A stretch of 64,000 nt of DNA from Paracoccus sediminilitoris (GCF_003259195.1 NZ_QJPK01000002.1:285820-349819), one strand, 5' to 3'. Counted from the first letter of the stretch, positions 34,975 through 44,868 are shown. Program-made: numbers and translations. Notes: generated by a model from the letters alone, not told the origin.

Positions 34975-36339
34975 ATGCAGACAAATCCGCCCGATCTTCG
35001 CCCCGACCTTGCCCGTGCCCGCATCCCTGATGACAGGCGCGATGGCCAGCCGACCATCGGCATGGTCAGCCTCGGCTGCCCCAAGGCGCTGGTCGACAGC
35101 GAACGCATCCTGACCCGCCTGCGGGCCGAAGGGTATGCCATAAGCGCCGATTACCAGGGCGCGGATGCGGTGATCGTGAACACCTGTGGTTTTCTGGACA
35201 GCGCCAAGGCCGAAAGCCTTGATGCCATCGGCGAGGCGCTGGCCGAAAACGGCCGCGTGATCGTCACCGGCTGTCTGGGGGCGGAACCCGAATACATCAC
35301 CGGCGCGCATCCCAAGGTGCTGGCCGTGACGGGGCCGCATCAGTACGAGCTGGTCTTGGATGCCGTCCACAAGGCCGTGCCGCCGCAGCCCGATCCCTTC
35401 ATCGACCTGCTGCCCGCCAGCGGAGTCAGCCTGACGCCGCGCCATTACAGCTATCTGAAGATCTCGGAAGGCTGCAATCACAAGTGCAAGTTCTGCATCA
35501 TCCCCGACATGCGCGGCCGCCTTGTCAGCCGCCCCGCCCATGCGGTGATGCGCGAGGCCGAGAAGCTGGTCGAGGCCGGGGTCAAGGAACTGCTGGTCAT
35601 CAGCCAGGACACCAGCGCCTATGGCCTTGACCGCAAACATGAGACCGAACGCGGGCACCGCGCCCATATCACCGACTTGGCGCGCGATCTGGGGTCGCTT
35701 GGGGCCTGGGTGCGGCTGCATTACGTCTATCCCTATCCGCATGTGCGCGACCTGATCCCGCTGATGGCGGATGGGTTGATCCTGCCTTACATGGACATCC
35801 CCTTCCAGCACGCCCATCCGGACGTCCTGAAGCGCATGGCCCGCCCCGCCGCAGGCGCGAAGACCTTGGACGAGATCGCCGCCTGGCGCGCCATCTGCCC
35901 CGAGATCACCCTGCGCTCGACCTTCATCGTGGGTTACCCGGGCGAGACCGAGGCCGAGTTCCAGTCCCTGCTGGACTGGCTGGACGAGGCGCAGCTGGAC
36001 CGGGTCGGGGCGTTCCAATACGAAAACGTCAAGGGCGCGCGGGCCAACGACCTGCCCGACCATATCGATCCGCAGGTCAAGCAGGAGCGTTTCGAACGCT
36101 TCATGGAAAAGGCCCAAGCCATCAGCGCCGCCAAGCTGGCCGCCAAGGTCGGCACGCGGATCGAGGTGATCGTGGACAGTATCGACCAGGACGGCGCCAC
36201 CTGCCGGACCAAGGCCGATGCGCCCGAAATCGATGGCAATCTTTTCATCGACGAAGGCTTTGACCACCTGAAGCCCGGTGATATCGTCCCGGTGACGGTG
36301 GACGAGGCCAGCGATTACGATCTGTGGGGGCATGTGTGA
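34975..36339 (+). CDS. rimO: Ribosomal protein S12 methylthiotransferase
   Basis: Radical-SAM enzyme that adds a methylthio group to Asp of ribosomal protein S12; 454 residues. Seen: the N-terminal UPF0004 domain ([39 protein letters not shown]: three cluster cysteines), the radical-SAM motif [15 protein letters not shown] (C-x3-C-x2-C), and a C-terminal TRAM domain (about 385-454). The start is ATG 34975. The sulfotransferase gene begins within its last codons (GTGTGA), indicating coupling. Confidence 0.95.
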   Translation: MQTNPPDLRPDLARARIPDDRRDGQPTIGMVSLGCPKALVDSERILTRLRAEGYAISADYQGADAVIVNTCGFLDSAKAESLDAIGEALAENGRVIVTGCLGAEPEYITGAHPKVLAVTGPHQYELVLDAVHKAVPPQPDPFIDLLPASGVSLTPRHYSYLKISEGCNHKCKFCIIPDMRGRLVSRPAHAVMREAEKLVEAGVKELLVISQDTSAYGLDRKHETERGHRAHITDLARDLGSLGAWVRLHYVYPYPHVRDLIPLMADGLILPYMDIPFQHAHPDVLKRMARPAAGAKTLDEIAAWRAICPEITLRSTFIVGYPGETEAEFQSLLDWLDEAQLDRVGAFQYENVKGARANDLPDHIDPQVKQERFERFMEKAQAISAAKLAAKVGTRIEVIVDSIDQDGATCRTKADAPEIDGNLFIDEGFDHLKPGDIVPVTVDEASDYDLWGHV

Positions 36340-37211
36340 ACCTGGATGCGCAGCTTGACTGGGACCCTCAAGGGAAACCTCGCAAGCCGCGCGTGATCGG
36401 CATCGGCGCCCAGAAGGCGGGCACCAGCTGGCTGTCGGACATGCTGGCCCAGCACCCCAAGATCTGGACCCCACCCTTCAAGGAGGTCCAGTTCTTCAAC
36501 CACCGCTTCGTACCCGAACACCGCCAATGGCTGCCTTGGCATTACCGCCGCAGCAAGGAAAACCTGATCAGCAGGCATCTGGCGCGCAACCAGCCCATCG
36601 ATCCGGATGTGGGCAAATACCTGAAACGCATCACCACCGGCGAGATGTTCACTGAGAAATGGTATCGCGCCATTTTTGCCCCTGCGCCCAAGGGCACGCG
36701 CCCCATCGACATCACGCCCGAATATTCGACCCTGCCCGATGAGGGCGTCGATTTCATGGCCGAATTCCTGCCCAATGCCCAGTTCATCTATATCCTGCGC
36801 CACCCGGTCGACCGGGCGGTGTCGCAACTGAAGATGAACCTGCGCCGCGCGGGCCGCGATCCCGCCAGCCTGTCCGACTGGATGCGCGAGATCGAGGACC
36901 CCGTCCTGTTGGATCGGGGCGATTACGCGGCCTATCTGCCGCGCTGGCAGGCACGCTTTGGTCCCGACCGGCTGCTGGTGCTGCCCTTTGGGCGGATCGC
37001 CCGCGACCCCGAAGGGCTGCTGCGCCGGGTCGAGGCGTTCCTGGGGCTGCCCCCCGCCCCCTACAAGGGGCTGCACAAGAAGGTCTTCGCCTCGCCCGAC
37101 GGCTTTGCGGTCCCCCCAGAGGCGCGCGCCGCACTGCGCGACAAGCTGCAGCCGCAGTTCGATTTCCTTGAGGCGTCCATGGATGCGGACTTTCTTGCCG
37201 ACATGCGCTGA
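36336..37211 (+). CDS. Sulfotransferase family protein
   Basis: A 291-residue PAPS-dependent sulfotransferase. Seen: the 5'-phosphosulfate loop [22 protein letters not shown] (residues about 19-40) and the 3'-phosphate motif [19 protein letters not shown] (about 150-168), plus DITPEYSTL. The acceptor is unknown; bacterial relatives modify polysaccharides or lipids. The GTG start at 36336 overlaps the rimO stop; a GTG at 36324 in the same frame is an alternative. Confidence 0.88.
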   Translation: MNLDAQLDWDPQGKPRKPRVIGIGAQKAGTSWLSDMLAQHPKIWTPPFKEVQFFNHRFVPEHRQWLPWHYRRSKENLISRHLARNQPIDPDVGKYLKRITTGEMFTEKWYRAIFAPAPKGTRPIDITPEYSTLPDEGVDFMAEFLPNAQFIYILRHPVDRAVSQLKMNLRRAGRDPASLSDWMREIEDPVLLDRGDYAAYLPRWQARFGPDRLLVLPFGRIARDPEGLLRRVEAFLGLPPAPYKGLHKKVFASPDGFAVPPEARAALRDKLQPQFDFLEASMDADFLADMR

Positions 37212-37272
37212 CCTTTCACCGGTCGGCATTTTCGCCTAAACAGCCCCATAACCTTTTCCAGGAGAATTCCCC

Positions 37273-38928
37273 ATGGCGGCCTATCAGTTCGTCTATCACA
37301 TGGACGGTGTGTCCAAGACCTATCCCGGCGGCAAGAAGGTCTTCGAGAACATCCGTCTGAACTTCCTTCCCGGCGTCAAGATCGGCGTCGTCGGCGTCAA
37401 CGGCGCGGGTAAGTCCACCCTGCTGCGCGTGATGGCGGGCTGGGACAAGGATTTCACCGGCGAAGCCTGGGCCGCCAAGGGCGCGACCGTGGGTTACCTG
37501 CCGCAGGAACCGCAGCTGGACGAATCGTTGGACGTGCGTGGCAACGTCATGCTGGGCGTTGCGGCGAAAAAGGCGATCCTGGACCGCTATAACGACTTGG
37601 CAATGAACTACTCGGACGAGACCGCCGAGGAGATGGCCGCGTTGCAGGACCAGATCGACGCGGAAAACCTGTGGGACCTGGACAGCCAGATAGACGTCGC
37701 GATGGAGGCCCTGCGCTGCCCGCCGGACGACGCGGATGTCACCACCCTGTCGGGCGGCGAAAAGCGCCGCGTCGCGCTGTGCAAGCTGTTGCTTGAGGCG
37801 CCCGACATGCTGCTCTTGGACGAACCGACCAACCACCTGGACGCGGAAACCATCGCCTGGCTGCAAAAGCACCTGATCGAATACAAGGGCACGATCCTGA
37901 CCGTGACCCACGACCGCTATTTCCTGGACGACATCACCAGTTGGATCCTGGAACTGGATCGTGGCCGCGGCATCCCCTACGAGGGCAACTATTCCGCCTG
38001 GCTGGAACAGAAGGCCAAGCGCCTTGAGCAGGAGAGCCGCGAGGACAAATCCAAGCAGAAAGTGCTGGAGCGCGAACTGGAATGGATCCGCGCCGGTGCC
38101 AAGGCGCGCCAGGCGAAATCCAAGGCCCGGATCAACGCCTATAACGAACTGGCCGGCCAGTCCGAACGCGACAAGCTGACCCGCGCCCAGATCATCATCC
38201 CGAACGGCGAACGTTTGGGCGGCAAGGTGATCGAGGTCGAGGGCCTGAAGAAAGCCATGGGCGACAAGCTGCTGATTGAAAATCTGGATTTCGCCCTGCC
38301 GCCCGGCGGCATCGTCGGCGTCATCGGCCCGAACGGCGCGGGCAAATCCACGCTGTTCCGCATGCTGACCGGCAATGAACAGCCCGACGAAGGCACCATC
38401 ACCTGGGGCGACACGGTGCATCTGTCCTATGTTGACCAGTCGCGCGACGCGCTGTCGGACACCAAGACCGTCTGGGAGGAGATCAGCGGCGGGGCCGAGC
38501 AGATCCAGTTGGGCGACGCGCAGATGAACAGCCGCGCCTATGCCAGCGCCTTCAACTTCAAGGGCGGCGATCAGCAGAAGAAGGTCGGCCAGCTGTCGGG
38601 CGGTGAACGCAACCGCGTCCACATGGCCAAGCTGCTGAAATCGGGCGGCAACGTGTTGCTGCTGGACGAACCGACCAACGATCTGGACGTGGAGACGCTG
38701 CAGGCGCTGGAAGCGGCGCTGGACGATTTCGCGGGTTGCGCGGTCATCATCAGCCACGACCGCTTCTTCTTGGACCGTCTGTGCACGCATATCTTGGCCT
38801 TCGAGGGCGATGCCCATGTCGAATGGTTCGAAGGCAACTTTGAGGCCTATGAAGAAGACAAGATCCGCCGCCTTGGGCCGGATTCGGTCGAACCCAAGCG
38901 CGTGAAATACAAGAAATTTACTCGCTGA
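37273..38928 (+). CDS. ettA: Energy-dependent translational throttle protein EttA
   Basis: ABC-F ATPase that binds the ribosomal E site and gates entry into elongation according to ATP/ADP ratio; 551 residues. Seen: two ABC domains, with Walker A GVNGAGKST and GPNGAGKST, signatures LSGGEKRRVALCKL and LSGGERNRVHMAKL, Walker B MLLLDEPTNHLD and VLLLDEPTNDLD, the arm insertion typical of EttA between the first Walker A and signature, and the charged linker. CCAGGAGAA precedes the ATG. A terminator follows. Confidence 0.96.
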   Translation: MAAYQFVYHMDGVSKTYPGGKKVFENIRLNFLPGVKIGVVGVNGAGKSTLLRVMAGWDKDFTGEAWAAKGATVGYLPQEPQLDESLDVRGNVMLGVAAKKAILDRYNDLAMNYSDETAEEMAALQDQIDAENLWDLDSQIDVAMEALRCPPDDADVTTLSGGEKRRVALCKLLLEAPDMLLLDEPTNHLDAETIAWLQKHLIEYKGTILTVTHDRYFLDDITSWILELDRGRGIPYEGNYSAWLEQKAKRLEQESREDKSKQKVLERELEWIRAGAKARQAKSKARINAYNELAGQSERDKLTRAQIIIPNGERLGGKVIEVEGLKKAMGDKLLIENLDFALPPGGIVGVIGPNGAGKSTLFRMLTGNEQPDEGTITWGDTVHLSYVDQSRDALSDTKTVWEEISGGAEQIQLGDAQMNSRAYASAFNFKGGDQQKKVGQLSGGERNRVHMAKLLKSGGNVLLLDEPTNDLDVETLQALEAALDDFAGCAVIISHDRFFLDRLCTHILAFEGDAHVEWFEGNFEAYEEDKIRRLGPDSVEPKRVKYKKFTR

Positions 38929-38953
38929 TCCGATCCCGCACCGGGGTAACAGG

Positions 38954-38981
38954 GGGCTGCCGCTTGTCGGCGGCCCTTTTT
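38954..38981 (+). terminator. Rho-independent terminator after ettA
   Basis: GGGCTGCCG (38954-38962) and CGGCGGCCC (38968-38976) pair with one G-U, followed by five T residues. Confidence 0.85.
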
Positions 38982-39023
38982 CATGGACGCGGCGGGTGCG
39001 CGCGCACCATAGCCGCGGCCATG

Positions 39024-39050
39024 AAAAAAGCCGCCCCGAAGGGCGGCTTT
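39024..39050 (-). terminator. Rho-independent terminator for the outer-membrane protein gene
   Basis: AAAGCCGCCC, a CGAA/TTCG loop and GGGCGGCTTT; on the minus strand the stem is followed by a run of six T residues. It lies 39 bases after the stop of the leftward gene at 39089. Confidence 0.85.
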
Positions 39051-39088
39051 CGCGTCAGGCCGGGACCGCCGAAGCGGCCCGTTCCCGA

Positions 39089-39676
39089 TCAGAAGTGATA
39101 GGACGCGCGGACCTGCACCATGTCGGTGTCCAGGTCCAGGCCGTCGACGTTGTCGACATCGCTGAAGTCCTGCTTGGTGTACTCGGCGCCAACGGTGAAC
39201 ATTTCGGTGACCTTGTAGTCGGCACCGATGCCGTAGGTGACGTCGGTTTCCGACAGATCGCCATCGCCCGAAATATGTGCGGCGCCCAAGGTGACGTAGG
39301 GCAGGAAGCGGCCCAGATCGTAACCGGCGCGTGCGCGCAGACGGGTCAGGTCGGCATCGCCGCCATCGTTGTCCAGGTCGATCTTGTTGTAGTCAAGTTC
39401 GCCACCCAGGACGTACTTGCCGAAATCGCGGTTGTAGCCACCGTGCACACCGTAGGCGTCGAAATCGGTGTCGGCTTCTTCACCGTCCAGCGAAATGGTG
39501 GCTTCGCCTTGGCCGTACTGCAGACCAGCATAGAAACCGGACCAGTCCGAAGCGTCCATCGTCACGACGGGGGCGACTTCGACGGGGGCTGCCTCGACGA
39601 CGGGGGCGGTATAGCCGCCTGCGTTGGCTGCGCCGGCTGCGATCAGGGATGCAATAGCTGCGGTAACGAATTTCAT
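39089..39676 (-). CDS. Outer-membrane beta-barrel protein
   Basis: A 195-residue protein. Seen: a signal peptide (MKFVTAAIASLIAAGAANAG), a Pro/Val/Glu/Ala-rich N-terminal segment, then alternating strands starting WSGFYAGLQYGQGEA, many Asp/Gly turns and a C-terminal phenylalanine (VQVRASYHF) as expected for BAM-assembled barrels. The size suggests eight strands. It is of the general Omp/opacity type, with no sign of an OmpA peptidoglycan domain. GGAGACTATC precedes ATG 39676. Its own terminator and long upstream gap suggest a monocistronic, well-expressed gene. Confidence 0.88.
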   Translation of the reverse strand: MKFVTAAIASLIAAGAANAGGYTAPVVEAAPVEVAPVVTMDASDWSGFYAGLQYGQGEATISLDGEEADTDFDAYGVHGGYNRDFGKYVLGGELDYNKIDLDNDGGDADLTRLRARAGYDLGRFLPYVTLGAAHISGDGDLSETDVTYGIGADYKVTEMFTVGAEYTKQDFSDVDNVDGLDLDTDMVQVRASYHF

Positions 39677-40121
39677 GATAGTCTCCAAACTCTCGTTGTG
39701 AGGCTGATCTAGTCCCCTCGTCCGGCGGATTGAAGATCATCCTGCCGGGCCTTGGCCGGGGCCGTGTCGCAGGCGCAACCACGACGATGTGATGGACCCG
39801 TGATCGTCAAATACCTTTACGTCAGCTTTTCAGCATGCCGTGCGGCGACAGCGCCCTTGGCGGTGCTGGGTCGGCGCGATGCAGGGCCCCATGAACCATC
39901 AAAAAGCAGCCCATTTTCCAAGGAATCTGCTTGCTCCTATCCTTTGCGGGCCTGTCGCGGGCAGGATGCGGAAGTCGCCCTTGGCATGCTCACGCCCTTG
40001 GGAAAGCGCTTGAGATGCATGGCGAAAACCGGAAATGCAGGCGGCGGATGGCGCATTTTCCTGCCGGAATGCGACAGGGAAAGACTTGCACTTGTTGCAA
40101 AATGGGAGACGCGATCGCCGG
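39677..40121. other. 445-base gap without a recognisable gene
   Basis: It lies upstream of the outer-membrane protein gene and downstream of the HNH gene. I see no conserved protein in any frame. It presumably holds the promoter of the leftward barrel gene: TTCAAT, 17 bases, TAGATC on the minus strand around 39700-39740 is the best but weak candidate. A few short dyads are present but no clear terminator. Confidence 0.5.
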
Positions 40122-40451
40122 TCAGCGCACCTTGCCGGTAAAGCCCGGAGGGCGTTTGGCGATCCATTCCAGAAAGCGCGCCATGTCGGGATGGGCGCGC
40201 AGGGCCGCGATGGTGTTCAGGTTCCGGGCCAGTTCTGTTTCCTTGAAGGTCTTGTGGATCGTCTTGTGGCAGATGTGGTGCAGCAGCACGGTTTCACCGC
40301 GCTTGCCGCCGCGCAGCTTGGGGATCAGGTGATGGCGGCTTTGCGGGACATCGGGGGGAATGGGGCGGTCGCAAAGGGGACAGATCGGGTCCGGGGTCTC
40401 GGTCTCTGACGCCAACGTGACATCGGCGGGTTCAGGGCGTGGTTTACGCAT
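40122..40451 (-). CDS. HNH-family nuclease-like protein
   Basis: A 109-residue protein. Seen: a zinc-binding CPLCDRPIP, then SRHHLIPKLRGGKRGETVLLHHICHKTIHKTF, a complete HNH pattern with the second Cys/His set in HHICHKTIH. The basic N-terminus MRKPRPEPA is short. No toxin-delivery or phage genes are adjacent. A housekeeping nuclease or DNA-binding role is possible, and the target is unknown. It is divergent from the DsbA-like gene. The ATG at 40451 was chosen because the sequence before it looks unlike protein. Confidence 0.82.
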   Translation of the reverse strand: MRKPRPEPADVTLASETETPDPICPLCDRPIPPDVPQSRHHLIPKLRGGKRGETVLLHHICHKTIHKTFKETELARNLNTIAALRAHPDMARFLEWIAKRPPGFTGKVR

Positions 40452-40510
40452 GCGACGACCTTCGGTTAGCTGGTCCCCATATGATCCCGCCCCCCGCGAA
40501 AGGACAACCC

Positions 40511-41140
40511 ATGCTGACCCGCCGCCTGATCCTGGCCAGCGCCGGTGCCACCGCCGCCCTTGGCGTGCTGCCGGCCGCCGCAGCCGAACGCGACAATCCC
40601 ATGCCCGAGGATCTGCGCAAATCGCTGGAACGCGATCCGACCGCACCCGTTCTGGGCAATGGCGACGGCAACATCACCCTGTCCGAGTTCTTTGACTATA
40701 ACTGCCAATATTGCCGCAAGATGGTGCCACTGATGTCGCAGCTGGTGCGCGAGGATCCGCAGCTGCGGCTGGTGCATCGCGAATGGCCCGTCTTCGGCGC
40801 GGATTCGGAATTCGCCGCCAAGGCGTCGCTGGCATCGCTGAAGCAGGGCAAATATTGGCAGCTTCACGCCGCACTGATGACCATGGAAGGCCGCGCTGAG
40901 GAGGCCAGCGTCATGCGGATCGCCCGGCAGGTCGGCCTGGACGAAGCCCGCCTGCGCGAGGACATGCAGGGCCCGGACCCCGAACGCCACATCACCATGA
41001 GCTTCCTTCTGGGCGATCACATGGGCCTGCGCGGCACGCCCAGCTTCATCTGCGGCGACGAGGTCGTCTTCGGAGAGATGGACCTGCAGGAATTGCGTGA
41101 CCTGGTGGCGCGCGGGCGCCAGACCCTGGGCGTCGTCTAG
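40511..41140 (+). CDS. DsbA-family thiol-disulfide oxidoreductase
   Basis: A 209-residue exported thioredoxin-fold protein. Seen: an N-terminal signal with twin arginines (MLTRRLILASAGATAALGVLPAAAA, positions 1-25), the redox site FFDYNCQYCRKM (C-x2-C), an alpha-helical insertion, and the cis-Pro loop LRGTPSFICGDEVVFG near the C-terminus. It resembles the DsbA/Com1-like group. The twin-arginine motif hints at Tat export but a Sec signal is also possible. Its stop overlaps the zapE stop on the other strand (CTAG). Confidence 0.9.
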   Translation: MLTRRLILASAGATAALGVLPAAAAERDNPMPEDLRKSLERDPTAPVLGNGDGNITLSEFFDYNCQYCRKMVPLMSQLVREDPQLRLVHREWPVFGADSEFAAKASLASLKQGKYWQLHAALMTMEGRAEEASVMRIARQVGLDEARLREDMQGPDPERHITMSFLLGDHMGLRGTPSFICGDEVVFGEMDLQELRDLVARGRQTLGVV

Positions 41141-42237
41141 CGCGCGCCCCAGGCCGCGTCCTGCATCTCTCGAAGGCGGCTGGCGGTGCGTTCGAATTCG
41201 AAGCTGCCCTCGCCTTCGTTATAGAGCTGCTCGGGTTCGTCGGCGGCGCTGGCGATCAGGCGGACCTTGGCCTCGTAGAGCGCATCGACCAGCGTGACGA
41301 AGCGCTTGGCCTCGTTGTAGTTCGACCCCGAGAGGCGCGGCACGCCGTCCATCAGCAGCACGTCGACCGCCCGCGCGACGGCCAGGTAATCGGCGGGCCC
41401 AAGCGGCTTGTCGCACAGATCCCAGAAGCTGGCCCGCGCCACGCGGCCCGCATGGGCGGGCAGTTCGACCTGGCGACCCTTGACCTCGATCCGCAGGGGT
41501 TCGGGGGTGGCATCGCCCGTCAGATCCGCCCAGATGGCATCCAGGCTGGCGCGGGCCTGCGCATTGGCGGGCGTGAACCAGACCTGCCCGCCGGCGCTGC
41601 GGTTCTGGCGATAGTCGGTTTCGCTGTCCAGGCAGGTGACCTGCATGCGTTCGCGGATCAGGTCGATGAAGGGCAGGAACAGCTGGCGGTTCAGCCCGTG
41701 CTTGTACAAATCCTCGGGGATGCGGTTCGATGTGGTGACGACGACGACGCCCTGTTCGAACAGCACCTGGAACAGGCGCCCCACGATCATCGCATCGGCG
41801 ATGTCGGTGATCTGCATTTCGTCAAAGCACAGCAGCCGCACCTGCGCGGCGACCTGCATGGCGACGGGGCGGACGGTGTCCTGATCGCCGCGCTTGCGAG
41901 CCTCGTCCAGTCCGGCCTGGATTTCCTGCATGAATTCGTGGAAATGCACGCGCCGGTGGGGAATGTCGCCTGCGGCCTCGGCCATCAGATCCATCAGCAT
42001 GGATTTGCCGCGCCCGACGCCACCCCACAGGTACAGCCCCTTGACCGCCGTGGCAGGGGCCGCGTTGCCCACGCCCAGAAAGGCCCGCCATGTCGAGCGT
42101 TTGGGGGCGGCCTGGGGGGCTTCGGCCATCTCGGCCAGAACGCGGTCCATCTGGGGCAGGACGGCTTCCTGTGCGGGATCGGGCCGCAGCACCCCTTCGG
42201 TCACGCGTTGGCGGTATAGATCGCTGACCTGGCCCAT
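41137..42237 (-). CDS. zapE: Cell division protein ZapE (AFG1-like ATPase)
   Basis: A P-loop ATPase of 366 residues that interacts with the FtsZ ring under stress in E. coli; related to mitochondrial AFG1. Seen: Walker A LWGGVGRGKSMLMDL (about residue 68), Walker B RLLCFDEMQITDIADAMI, sensor region VVTTSNRIPEDLYKHGLNRQ and IASAADEPEQLY near the end. ATG 42237 has AAGGGAAC upstream; the same frame runs far upstream but only as a non-coding extension. It is convergent with the DsbA-like gene. Confidence 0.93.
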   Translation of the reverse strand: MGQVSDLYRQRVTEGVLRPDPAQEAVLPQMDRVLAEMAEAPQAAPKRSTWRAFLGVGNAAPATAVKGLYLWGGVGRGKSMLMDLMAEAAGDIPHRRVHFHEFMQEIQAGLDEARKRGDQDTVRPVAMQVAAQVRLLCFDEMQITDIADAMIVGRLFQVLFEQGVVVVTTSNRIPEDLYKHGLNRQLFLPFIDLIRERMQVTCLDSETDYRQNRSAGGQVWFTPANAQARASLDAIWADLTGDATPEPLRIEVKGRQVELPAHAGRVARASFWDLCDKPLGPADYLAVARAVDVLLMDGVPRLSGSNYNEAKRFVTLVDALYEAKVRLIASAADEPEQLYNEGEGSFEFERTASRLREMQDAAWGAR

Positions 42238-42366
42238 GCTTGTTCCCTTCATGACGGACAAAGACCTGCCACAGGGGCGGCGGCGCCTGCAAGGGGCCAT
42301 CGCGCTTGACCGGATGGCAGGGGGCGGGCAAACCCGAAGGGAAATCCCTTGCAGGTGCGACCGCCC

Positions 42367-42993
42367 ATGATCCAACCCGATACGCTTGCCGATCTGCCCG
42401 TGCTGTTCGTGATGGCGGCGCGCCCCGAATACGGCCCCGCCCTGCAGGCCCGCATCACGCCCCTGATGACCGGCATCGGCCCCGTCGAGGCCGCCGTGCA
42501 ATTGACCGCCGCGCTGGCGGGAATGGCCGAAAGGCCGCGGCTGGTCGTATCTTTGGGGTCGGCCGGATCGGCGCGGCTGGCGCAGACGCAGGTCTATCAG
42601 GTGGGATCGGTGGGCTATCGCGACATGGATGCCTCGGCGCTTGGGTTCGAGCGGGGCTGTACGCCGCTGCTGGATCTGCCCGCCGTGGTCGATCTGCCGC
42701 ACCGCATCCCTGACATCCCCGTGGCCAGCCTTGCCACCGGCGCCAGCATCGTCAGCGGCGCGGGCTATGGCGGCATCGCGCAGGACATGGTCGACATGGA
42801 AACCTTTGCCATCCTGCGTGTCTGCCAGCATTTCAACCTGCCGCTGATCGGGCTGCGCGGCATTTCCGACGGGGCCGAGGATCTGCGCGGTCTGTCGGAT
42901 TGGACGCAATACCTGGAGATCATCGACGGCAAACTGGCCGAGGCCATCGACGCGCTGGAAGGCGCGCTGGCCCGTGGCGACATCCGGGTATGA
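42367..42993 (+). CDS. MTA/SAH nucleosidase-like protein
   Basis: A 208-residue nucleoside phosphorylase-fold protein. Seen: VLFVMAARPEYGPAL, TGIGPVEAAVQLTAAL, VSLGSAGSA, and QDMVDMETFAILRVCQHFNLPLIGLRGISDGA, in which the DME and ISD motifs hold the expected substrate and catalytic residues of 5'-methylthioadenosine/S-adenosylhomocysteine nucleosidases. It probably recycles MTA from polyamine synthesis or SAH from methylation. The start is ATG 42367; TTG 42349 is possible. Confidence 0.85.
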   Translation: MIQPDTLADLPVLFVMAARPEYGPALQARITPLMTGIGPVEAAVQLTAALAGMAERPRLVVSLGSAGSARLAQTQVYQVGSVGYRDMDASALGFERGCTPLLDLPAVVDLPHRIPDIPVASLATGASIVSGAGYGGIAQDMVDMETFAILRVCQHFNLPLIGLRGISDGAEDLRGLSDWTQYLEIIDGKLAEAIDALEGALARGDIRV

Positions 42994-43065
42994 CGAAGCG
43001 TCCGCTTGTCCTTTGACGGCACCCGCCCTACACCGAAATCCCCGCATGACAGGCAGGAACAGGCA

Positions 43066-44862
43066 ATGAGACGTGGCGCAAGCACCACCGAAGACCGTCC
43101 CACCAGCAAAAAGGTGGGCGCGCTTGGCGCGTTGTGGCCCTTTGTGCGACCATACCGCATTCAGGTGGTTCTGGCCCTGCTGGCCTTGGCCTGCACATCC
43201 GGGATCAGCCTGATCCTGCCCCTGGCCGTGCGACGGGTCGTCGACAATTTCGACGATGGCGCGGGCCTGCTGGACAAGTATTTCGGGGCGGCGCTGATCA
43301 TCGTGGCGCTGCTGGCCCTGGGCACCGCGGCGCGCTATTTCTTCGTCACGCGGCTTGGCGAACGGGTCGTGGCCGATATCCGCAAGGCGGTCTATGGCCG
43401 TGTGATCACCCTGTCGCCCGCCTTCTTCGAGCGCGTCATGACCGGCGAGATCCTGTCGCGCATCACCACCGACACCACGCTGATCCAGTCGGTCGTTGGA
43501 TCGTCGCTGTCGATCGCGCTGCGCAACATGCTGATCCTGGTGGGGGGGATGGCGCTTCTGGCCTGGACGTCGCTGAAGCTGACGGCGCTGGTCCTGCTGA
43601 TCGTGCCGGCGATCCTGATCCCGATCATCGTGCTGGGCCGCCGGCTGCGTGCCCTGTCGCGGGCCAATCAGGACTGGATCGCCGTGTCGTCGGGCACCGC
43701 GTCCGAGACGCTGCTGGCCGCGCAGACGGTCCAGGCCTATACGCATGAGGCCCGCAGCATCGCCCGTTTCGACACCGTCACCGAACAAAGCTTCGACGTC
43801 GCGCTGACCCGCATCCGAACCCGCGCGATCATGACCGCCATCGTGATCTTCCTGATCTTCGCGGGCGTCATCGGGGTCCTGTGGATCGGCGCGCGCGACG
43901 TGCGCGAAGGGGTGATGACGGCGGGGCAGCTGGTGCAGTTCGTGATCTATGCGATCCTCGTCGCCAGCTCGACCGGGGCCCTGTCGGAAATCTGGGGCGA
44001 ATTGCAGCGCGCCGCGGGCGCGACCGAGCGTCTGGCCGAACTGCTGTCGGCCGATGACGCGCTGCGCGACCCTGCCCATCCCGTCGCGCTGCCCACCCCC
44101 CTGCGTGGGGAGATCGCGCTGCAGGGCGTCGGCTTCCGCTTTCCGACCCGCCCCGACGCCCCCGCGCTGGACGGCATCGACCTGACCATCCGCCCCGGCG
44201 AAACCGTGGCGCTGGTCGGTCCGTCAGGGGCTGGCAAGACGACGGTGATCCAGCTGATCCAGCGGTTCTGGGACCCCGTGCAGGGGCGCGTGACGCTGGA
44301 CGGCGTCGATCTGCGCGACATGCGCCGCACCGATTTCCGCGAACAGATGGCGCTGGTGCCGCAGGACCCGGTGATCTTCGCGGCCTCGGCGGCCGACAAC
44401 ATCCGCTTGGGCAAGCCCGACGCCTCGGACGCGCAGGTGATCGCGGCGGCGAAGGCGGCCCATGCCCATGACTTCATCGTGGGGCTGCCGCAGGGCTATG
44501 ACACCGCGCTTGGGGAGCGCGGCGTGATGCTGTCGGGCGGCCAGCGCCAGCGGGTGGCAATCGCCCGCGCCATCCTGCGCGACGCCCCCGTGCTGTTGCT
44601 GGACGAGGCGACCAGCGCGCTGGATGCGGAATCAGAATCGCTGGTCCAGACCGCCGTGAACCGCCTGGCCGAAGGGCGCACCACCATCGTCGTGGCCCAC
44701 CGCTTGGCCACCGTGAAGAAGGCCGACCGCATCGTCGTGCTGGACCAAGGCCGCATCGTGGCGCAAGGCACGCATGAGGACCTGGTGGCGCAAGGCGGGC
44801 TTTATGCGCGGCTGGCGCGGATGCAGTTCACCGATGGTCCGCAGGCCAGCGACGCGGCCTGA
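43066..44862 (+). CDS. ABC exporter (fused permease-ATPase, MsbA/multidrug type)
   Basis: A 598-residue half-transporter that would work as a homodimer in the inner membrane. Seen: six hydrophobic helices in the first about 320 residues (FVRPYRIQVVLALLALACTS and ITRTRA-type coupling loops), then an ATPase with Walker A GPSGAGKTTVIQLI, Q-loop ALVPQDPVIFAASAADN, signature MLSGGQRQRVAIARAI and Walker B VLLLDEATSALD, switch His in VVAHRLATVKKAD. Substrate unknown; lipid, drug or LPS-type substrates are all possible. It ends seven bases before the convergent CAP gene. Confidence 0.92.
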   Translation: MRRGASTTEDRPTSKKVGALGALWPFVRPYRIQVVLALLALACTSGISLILPLAVRRVVDNFDDGAGLLDKYFGAALIIVALLALGTAARYFFVTRLGERVVADIRKAVYGRVITLSPAFFERVMTGEILSRITTDTTLIQSVVGSSLSIALRNMLILVGGMALLAWTSLKLTALVLLIVPAILIPIIVLGRRLRALSRANQDWIAVSSGTASETLLAAQTVQAYTHEARSIARFDTVTEQSFDVALTRIRTRAIMTAIVIFLIFAGVIGVLWIGARDVREGVMTAGQLVQFVIYAILVASSTGALSEIWGELQRAAGATERLAELLSADDALRDPAHPVALPTPLRGEIALQGVGFRFPTRPDAPALDGIDLTIRPGETVALVGPSGAGKTTVIQLIQRFWDPVQGRVTLDGVDLRDMRRTDFREQMALVPQDPVIFAASAADNIRLGKPDASDAQVIAAAKAAHAHDFIVGLPQGYDTALGERGVMLSGGQRQRVAIARAILRDAPVLLLDEATSALDAESESLVQTAVNRLAEGRTTIVVAHRLATVKKADRIVVLDQGRIVAQGTHEDLVAQGGLYARLARMQFTDGPQASDAA

Positions 44863-44868
44863 GGCACG

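Noticed and set aside
34798..36474. 558-codon minus-strand frame opposite rimO
   Set aside because: Antisense to the radical-SAM gene rimO; no domain recognised and low-complexity His/Gln/Arg composition.
41137..44079. 980-codon minus-strand frame as one giant protein
   Set aside because: Only the last about 366 codons encode ZapE. The upstream part is antisense to the nucleosidase and ABC exporter genes and is a non-coding extension.
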